Shown in pieces: positions 57,148 through 64,000 of a stretch of DNA of 64,000 bases (the stretch's first letter is position 1; every line of letters starts with the position of its first letter). The DNA comes from Zanthoxylum bungeanum (Eukaryota; Streptophyta; Magnoliopsida; Sapindales; Rutaceae), in assembly GCA_019454045.1 (NCBI GenBank), contig SKCR01010142.1:186001-250000 (forward strand), read 5' to 3'. The notes below the pieces were generated by a model, which was given only the letters and a program-made list of their open reading frames with translations, was not told the origin of the DNA and did no database searches. Both the position numbers and the translations under genes were made by a program.

Positions 57148-59096
57148 TGTTGGGTTCTCTAAGAACATTGCCAAGGATCTAATAAGCATAAAACATGTGA
57201 ATACTCGAAGTAATAATGCGGAAGAATACTTACAACGATCGGTTAGTGGATGTAGAGAATAACAAAAATTTTCCTAGCTTTGTGTAGTGCTCCAAGCTTT
57301 CTTTGATTGTATGTTTAGCTCCAACTTTGTTGTTTTGAATTCCAAACTCAATAGATGTTTCCCTATCACCTTTGTAGACTCCTTTAAGTGCTAGCTATGG
57401 AAGAAATATTGCAACCAAATTCTTCCCTTGGTGTATGTAACTCACGACAATTTGGAGAGCAAAGAGAGGGAGAGTTTCACGGTGAAGAGAGAAGAAAAGG
57501 GAATGAAAAAGTGTGAAGTGTGAATGATTTTCCAAAATAAAAAATTCATATACCAAATCCAAGATTTGGTAAAAGTCATTCACCTTTTCAAAGTTGAGTG
57601 TTTTACAAGCCATCACCAACAACTAACAACTTCCATCAAGCAAAAGTTTGATAAAGTTGACTAGGTGATGTGACTTGTGGTGGACCCCACTTGATTCAAA
57701 ATTCGAGTGGGTCTGCAAACACATTCCGGGCTTGGGTTCGTTAATTTCGAATTAACGAATTTTCCGTTGCGACTTAATTAAATCAAATTTAATTAAATAA
57801 TTATGCCTGGCAAAATTACTATTAAAGTCGCTCACGAATTAATTCTATATTAATTCGTTCGCCCGAATTAAAATCCAATTCTAATTCCATTATGAAATCT
57901 AATTTCATTTAATATATCGAATATATTGTTTAATCGATTAATTCCAAATTAATCGTTCTCTCTCTATTAATTGAATTTTATCCCAGATAAATTCTTACCG
58001 TAATTAATCCCAGATTAGTTTTCTCTCTCTCATAATTAATCCCAGATTAATTATGTTAGAGTCAAACGTCATCTGTGAATCTTCGGGAAGCGACCCATGA
58101 GATCCCTAGATATGTTAGCAGTAAATCTGGTCGTTGGACTATCCGAATACGTGCGTACCCGGTACCACATTTTTACCGATTTACAAGACAATGTTGGCTT
58201 CTAGCAAAGCAACGTGCCTACCCAATTCTCCAGAAATATTCTTTAAGGAATATAAAATCTTTGTCAGGCGTAGTATACATAGTATTGCGTATTGCGATCC
58301 AGTATCGGATGTCACATGCAAGGCCTGGGGCTGGAATAGTGTCTGCCCCGTACGAAGCATATATCGGATCACAAGCAACTAGTCTCTATAATCGGATAAT
58401 CATGACCTTGTCATATTATCCTGATAGTTACAACATAATAGAGAACCATTTTTGTATCCATGCGTGATCATCATCTCCATATGATTGAAGTGATACTTCC
58501 CTCTTGACATTACACCCAATACACTACGACTCTCAATAAACCCAGAAGAGGCGTACACAGAACCTGTTAAAGTCCCGGACGACCAAAACCAAAGCGTATT
58601 GATTGTCGCAAGTATTAGCGATGCAAGTTTCAGGTTAAGACCAAATACACCTACCCTGAATCGGATTCCCATAGACACATAGTCATACTACCAACGAAAT
58701 TTCGAGGGGTCTATCCAGAGCAAAGCTATTATCGTACCATCGGTAAACAAAACCTCATATCACACTTGTATAAGTATCCAATACTTAAATATATGAGAAC
58801 TATGTTGTTATGCTCCCACAAAGCGCATAAGTGCAATACTAGTCTATTCCTTATTATCGATGTCCAGTCTCGATAATACTACGACTAGGGATATTTAATG
58901 ATTAAACCTTAGTGGATTGATATTGTCTCATATCTTATAATCTGAAACTAATCATAAGGACTTTTATCATTTATATATTCAAGTAATCTAATTACAAAAT
59001 GATAAAATAGTAATTTCCTTTGTCACATAGTTAATTTGTACAAAAACCACAATGTCTTTTACAAATAGTGACGCTATGGGTCATAATTGTCCAACA
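57148..59096 (-). repeat. Copia B 5' LTR (1,949 bp)
   Basis: TGTTGGG...CCAACA. Uninterrupted and therefore the reference for reading S, G3 and the 3' LTR. Its first 470 bp differ from A and C, while the remaining 1.5 kb are shared. Confidence 0.92.
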
Positions 59097-59498
59097 ATAT
59101 CGTCATTAGTGTGAGGGTGTACATACGAAACGCATTAGTGTACATTGACAAGTATACACCTAGAACACGTCTTAATCCGATATCGTCATTATGGTGAGGA
59201 TAAGAAACAGTTCAGGACCAAACTATGAGTCACATGAATGTGATTGACCTTGGAGGTTAACCTAATGAGTTTATAAAGGCCAAGACCGTCGATAGTGTGG
59301 GGCTGGAGTATATATCATGGGATCCACTTCCTTCTATAAAATTTTGATAGTCAAATATCTATTTTTTTGTTAAGGGTTATTACAGAATTACGTAAAGCAG
59401 TGGAAGGGTACTAATAGATTTAAAATTTCATAATCAATTAGTGTTATTATTTTGAAATGAAAAATGTTCCACTACTGTTTTGAAATGTTGTCTTGTAG
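59097..59498 (+). other. Leader upstream of copia H gag
   Basis: Begins with the copia B TSD ATATC. No reading frame. Ends in a pyrimidine-rich TTGTCTTGTAG that looks like a 3' splice acceptor just before the expected gag start, as in copia elements with a leader intron (inferred). No LTR or PBS for H was located in the window. Confidence 0.45.
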
Positions 59499-60305
59499 AC
59501 GGCTGCCGCTAATCCATTGATGAGACTTTTGGATACCAATAAGCTAAAAGGAGCCGATAACTATTTCAAATGGGAAATGAACATACGTCTTGTCTTGGAG
59601 TTTGAAAAATTGACTTATGTCGCTGTCAATCCACTGTCTATTGAAATCGATCATGACTCTACTCCAGAAAAGCGAGAAACTTTTAATAGATGGAAGGATG
59701 ATAACCTGAAGGTGAAATCCTACATCTTGGGATCGATGGTTGCAGATTTGCTGAGACAGTATATAGAGGTACCAGATGCTTGGAGCATCATGAAAACACT
59801 CAATGAGTTATTCGAGAAAAATCAAGAGATCGAACTTTATCGAAGATCTAAGGAATTGTTCTGTGCTGAACTCAAGGATGGAAGAGCTGTCAGCATTCAT
59901 GTTTTGAACATGATCGACCAGATTCGATACCTGGAATGACATGGCATTGTGATTGATGAACGGCTGGGCCGTAATTTGATTATGTCTTATTTGTCTGGTT
60001 CTTTTGATGGCTTTGTGTTAAACTTCCATATGCACTCGATGCAAGCCTGCTATGAAGAACTTTATAACATGTTACGTACGATAGAGCATGATATGAGAAA
60101 AGACAACCCCATTTTGTACCTTAATAGTGGAGCTGGCTCTTCGAAGACTTCTGGGAAGTTAAAGAAAATAAAGATAGGGAAGAAGAAGATTGCAAATGAG
60201 AATTCTAAGAAGCACAAAGGCGTAAAACCGAAATAGCTCGCGATCAATGTCTACATTGCAAGAAGTCTGGACACTAGAAGAATGACTGTCCAGAGCTGAT
60301 AGGAA
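59499..60305 (+). pseudogene. Copia H gag, cut by copia C
   Basis: Plus-strand UBN2-type copia gag. The expected start ATG-GCT-GCC reads ACG at 59,499-59,501; the next ATG is 59,520. Sequence: PLMRLLDTNKLKGADNYFKW, then SIMKTLNELFEKN. TGA at 59,937 interrupts RYLE*HGIVIDERLG. A lysine-rich tail follows, then TAG. The zinc knuckle CLHCKKSGH*KNDC (60,248-60,289) is in another frame and has a stop where W is usual. Copia C interrupts right after CPELIG. Non-functional. Confidence 0.85.
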
Positions 60306-63300
60306 TGTTGGGTTATCTAGGTCAAACCAAGATCAAATTAAGCAATGAAATTTGCGAATACAAAAAAGTAAGATGGCGGAAATACTCACTTTGATCAGTT
60401 GGATGTTGGCGGAGAGTTCAAAACTTTTTCCTTTGAGACGTTTCCCCAAGCTTTTCCTTTTGATGTATTCGGCCAACCCCTTTTGTTGTGCTATTCAAGC
60501 TCAAAGCTTTGAGTGTTGATTCCAAACTCATAGATGGGTTTCCCTATCACATTTGAATGACTCCTTTGAGTGCTAGCTCTTGAAAAATTTGCAACAAATT
60601 TTCCAATTTCCCTTGGTGAGTTTCAGCCAAGCCTTATGCAAAGAGAGGGAGAATGGCGTGAATGGAGAAGAGATGAAGAATGAGAGAAAAAAGAGTTGAC
60701 TTGTATTTGATTTTCAAAATCAAATTAATGATATACCAAAACCAATATTTGGTATATTTCAAAATTCGCACCAACTTGGAGTGTAAAACAAGTCATCACC
60801 CACCCACCAAATTCCATCACCATAAAGGTAAGTCAAATGACAAGTGATGTGACTTGTGATGTGACATGTGGGCCCCACTTGATTCAAAATCCGAGTAGGC
60901 CCGCAAACACTCTCGAGCTCGGGTTCGCTAATTCCGAATTAACAAATTTTCCGTTGCGACGTAATTAAATCAAATTTAATTAAATTATTATGCCTAGCAA
61001 AATTACTATTCACGTCGCTAGCGAATTAATTCTAAATTAACTCGTTCGCCCGAATTAAAATCTAAATTTAATTCCGCATCGAAATCTAATTTCGTATAAT
61101 ATATCAAATATATTATTTTATCGATTAATTCCAAATTAATCGTTCTCTCTCTTCAAATAGTATTTTATCCCAGATAAAATTTCTCCATAATTAATCCTAG
61201 ATTAATTTTCTCTCTCTAATAATTAATTCCAGATTAATTATGTACGAGTCATACGTTATCGGTGAATCTTCGGGAAGCGACCCATGAGATCCCTGGATAT
61301 GTTGGCAGTAAATCCGGTCGTCGGACTATCCGAACACGTACGTACATTTTTACCGATTTACAAGACATGGTTGGCTTCTAGCAAAGTACCATGTCTACCC
61401 AATTCTCCATAAATATTCTTAAAGGAATATATAATCTGTATCAGGCGTAGTATACGTAGTATTGCGTATTTCGATCCAGTATCAGATGTCACATGCAAGG
61501 CCTGAGGCTGGAATTGTGTCTGCCCCGTACGAAGTATATATCGGATCTCCGGTAACTAGTCTCTATAATCGGATAAACATGACCTAGTCATATTATCCTG
61601 ATAGCTGCAACATACAAGAGTACCAGTTCCTTATCTTACGTGACCATCATCTCCATATGACTGAAGTGATACTTCCATCTTGACATCACACCCAATACAC
61701 TACGATTCTCAATATACCCATAAGAGGCGTACACAGAACCTGTTAAAGCCCTGGATGACCAAAACCAAAGTATATTGATTGTCGCAAGTATTAGCGATGC
61801 AAGTCCCAGGTTAAGACCAAATACACCTACCCTGATTCAGACTTCCATAGACACACAGTCATACTACCAATGGAATTCTGAGGGGTCTATCGAGAGTGAA
61901 GCTATTTCCGTACCATCGGTAAACACAACCTCCTATCACACTTGCATAAGTATCCAATACTTAAATATATGACAACTATGTCGTTATGCTCCCACAACGT
62001 GCACAAGTGAAATACTAGTCTGTTCCGCATTATCGATGTCCAATCTCGATAAAACTATGACTAGGGATATTTTAATGATTAAACCTTAGTGGATTAATAC
62101 TGTCTCATATCTTATTAATCCAAAACTAATTATATGGACTTTTATCATTTATGTATCGTGGTAATCCAATTACTAATGATAAAAGAGCAATTTATTTTGT
62201 CATATAGTTAATTTGTACAACAACACCATGTTCTGTACAAATAGTGATGCTATGGGTCATAATTGTCCAACAATCTCCCACTTGGCCTATAGCCAATCAC
62301 TAAAATGTCATACACCTGAACTATGTACGGGTCGCTCAAACTTCTGCTGAGAAACTACTTTCGTCAGCGGATATGCAATGTTATCATCTGATGCGATTTA
62401 TTCGATCATCACATCGCCATGATGTATGATTCGATGAATCAGATGAAATAATTGAAGTATATATTTGGATCGTTGATGAGACCATTAATTCTTTAGCCTG
62501 TGTTGTAGCCTAGCTCAGCGCTAACAGAACTATTCCTAATCTAATTAGGATTATTATAGATCCAAAACGCTTCTATTGCTGCCTCAGCTGCAGCAATATT
62601 CCGCTTTTGTTGTTTATTCAGCAACAGTATCTTGCTTGGAAGATTTTCAGCTCACTGTTCCGTTATTCAAACTATAGAATACCATTATTATGACTTATAG
62701 TCGTTTTTGTCTGTTTGGAAACTTGCAGCAGTGAACCCAGTCACTTCAAGTTCTCATTCTCTATAGTTTAAAAAAGCATCCTTAGTTTATCTAAGATACT
62801 TAAGGATGTTATTAACATCAATCCAGTGACTATCACTTGGATTGGCCTGATTGTGACTTCATATGCTCAAAGCATATAAGACACCAGGTCGCTTACATAT
62901 ATTTCAATGTACGAGTTCTCGGAGAGTGCCAACAACTTTTAGATCTATCCTAGTAGATCCTTATTCCTAGAATAAAGGTTGTCTCTCCCAAGTATTCTAT
63001 GGAGAATTTTCATAAAAGCCAAGCTTTCACCGATTGTATTATGGGAATATCATTTCAAAGAAATGATATATCATCATTATTTAGGACAATCATTGTCAGT
63101 GTGCTCCCACTAACCTACTTATATACACAAGAATCATTTTTGTTTTGAATTAAATCATATATCATTATGATTACATCAAAACGCTGGTTCCAAGAACGCA
63201 ATGCTTGCTTCAATCCATAAATGGATCGAATTAACTTGCAAACCTTGTTTTCATGTTATGGTACGACAAAACCGCCAGGATGTTGTAAACATCCTCCAAA

Positions 63301-64000
63301 AGGTTTCTGTTTAAGGAAAGCGATTTTAACATTCAGCTGCCATATTTCATAAATGAAACATGTAGCATTAGCAAGCATTATCCTAATGGATTTAACCATG
63401 GCAACGAGTAAAAGGTTTCGTCGTAATTAACACATTGTTGATAACGATACCTTTTCGTTACAAGCCTAGCTTTGTACTTTGGTTTGTTGCCATCCATGTA
63501 TGTCTTCCTTGAAGACTCATATAGTACCAATAGGCACAAAGCCTTCCGGTACATCAACCAGTGTCCAAACTTTGTTGGTATACATGGAATCCATTTCTGA
63601 TTTCATGACACTTTGTCATGAAAGAAGTCGATACCTTGCATCACTTCCTCATACGTAGTCGGTTTGTCTTCCTCAATGAGATAGACATCTTTACGAGGTG
63701 AGATCAGAAACCCATACCTCCTAGGTTGTTTTCTGACTCTCTCCGACTTACGCGGTTCTTGTGTATTCGAGGATTATTGGTATAGTTTCATCCTTGATGA
63801 ACTATTTGTGTTCCGTTAAGGACTCGGTGCCTGGAATAGTATTACTCTGATTTTCATCGAGTTTTACTTTCCTCTCACTTACCACTGCATATAGCTATTT
63901 TTTTTAGGAAAACCGCATGGAGAGCAACAATTACATTGTTCTATTGTGAGTTGTATAAGTACTATACTTTGGTTACCCTAGGATAACCCACAAATTAGGC
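60306..64000 (-). mobile_element. Copia C: 3' part of a decayed Ty1/copia element, runs off window
   Basis: The 3' LTR is 60,306-62,272 (1,967 bp; TGTTGGG...CCAACA), followed by the PPT (62,273-62,287) and then pol relics to the window end. LTR and internal sequence are closer to copia A than to B, including the first 470 bp of the LTR. The left flank is AGGAA; its partner lies outside the window. Confidence 0.88.
62288..64000 (-). pseudogene. Copia C pol relic (RNase H, RT, integrase C-terminus)
   Basis: Collinear with 14,660-16,350 of copia A and 51,010-52,960 of copia B. RNase H lies at about 62,300-62,900 and RT at about 62,900-63,760, with integrase C-terminal sequence after that. The RT active-site box reads NNDD (about 63,080) instead of YVDD. 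It carries the same 4-bp deletion (near 63,283) and 1-bp insertion (near 63,308) as copia A. No long frame survives. Confidence 0.8.

Larger units (their letters stand above)
30445..59096 (-). mobile_element. Copia B: Ty1/copia element enlarged by nested insertions
   Basis: The outer ends are TATTGGG (30,445; mutated TG) and CCAACA (59,096), flanked by ATATC at 30,440-30,444 and 59,097-59,101. Removing S (30,920-47,443) and G3 (48,145-50,223) with their TSDs leaves about 10.0 kb, the same size as copia A. The 5' LTR is 57,148-59,096 (1,949 bp); the 3' LTR reassembles to about 1,937 bp. Internal DNA is 50,995-57,147, with gag-pol on the minus strand. Confidence 0.9.

Overview
This window looks like plant nuclear DNA, probably from a eudicot with an AT-rich, transposon-heavy genome. 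I see no intact host gene, rRNA, tRNA gene or CRISPR array. Nearly everything from about 1 to 4,850 and from 8,060 to 64,000 is LTR retrotransposon sequence in various stages of decay. Only about 4,850-8,060 looks like non-LTR intergenic DNA, and it carries one tRNA-derived SINE.

The elements are nested, and LTR ends (TG...CA) with 5-bp target-site duplications (TSDs) let the order of insertion be read. On the left (1-4,850) lie a copia LTR (R1 copy 1), a broken plus-strand copia polyprotein interrupted by a truncated E-family LTR, and a minus-strand retrotransposon gag split by a CACTA-type element. An old minus-strand copia (F) is split at 8,593/28,230 by the gypsy-type element G1 (8,594-28,229, TSD TTTTT). 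G1 is itself split by copia A (12,627-22,632, TSD GCTTG/GCTCG). Next to F lies R1 copy 2 (28,470-30,444), split by copia B (30,445-59,096, TSD ATATC).

The 3' LTR of B holds an inverted copia LTR, S (30,920-47,443, TSD CTAAC). S holds the E1 LTR and gypsy-type G2 (34,289-46,232, TSD ATATC). The 5' LTR of G2 holds solo LTR E2 (42,465-44,788, TSD TGTGG). B's 3' LTR also holds solo LTR G3 (48,145-50,223, TSD CCTGT). The nest is therefore five levels deep: R1, B, S, G2, E2. On the right, a plus-strand copia gag (H) is cut at 60,305 by copia C, which runs off the window.

Four points stand out. (1) G1 and G2 are gypsy-type elements of about 9.6 kb that lack protease, reverse transcriptase and most of integrase. 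They keep long LTRs, PBS and PPT, and carry hypervariable tandem arrays next to the 3' LTR. (2) Copia copies A and C share the same reverse transcriptase defects, which points to a defective subfamily moved in trans. (3) E-family LTRs carry dense CACGTG/TGACGTCA clusters just upstream of a TATA box. (4) Several junctions record deletions by illegitimate recombination. All calls come from reading the sequence by eye; no alignment or database search was run.
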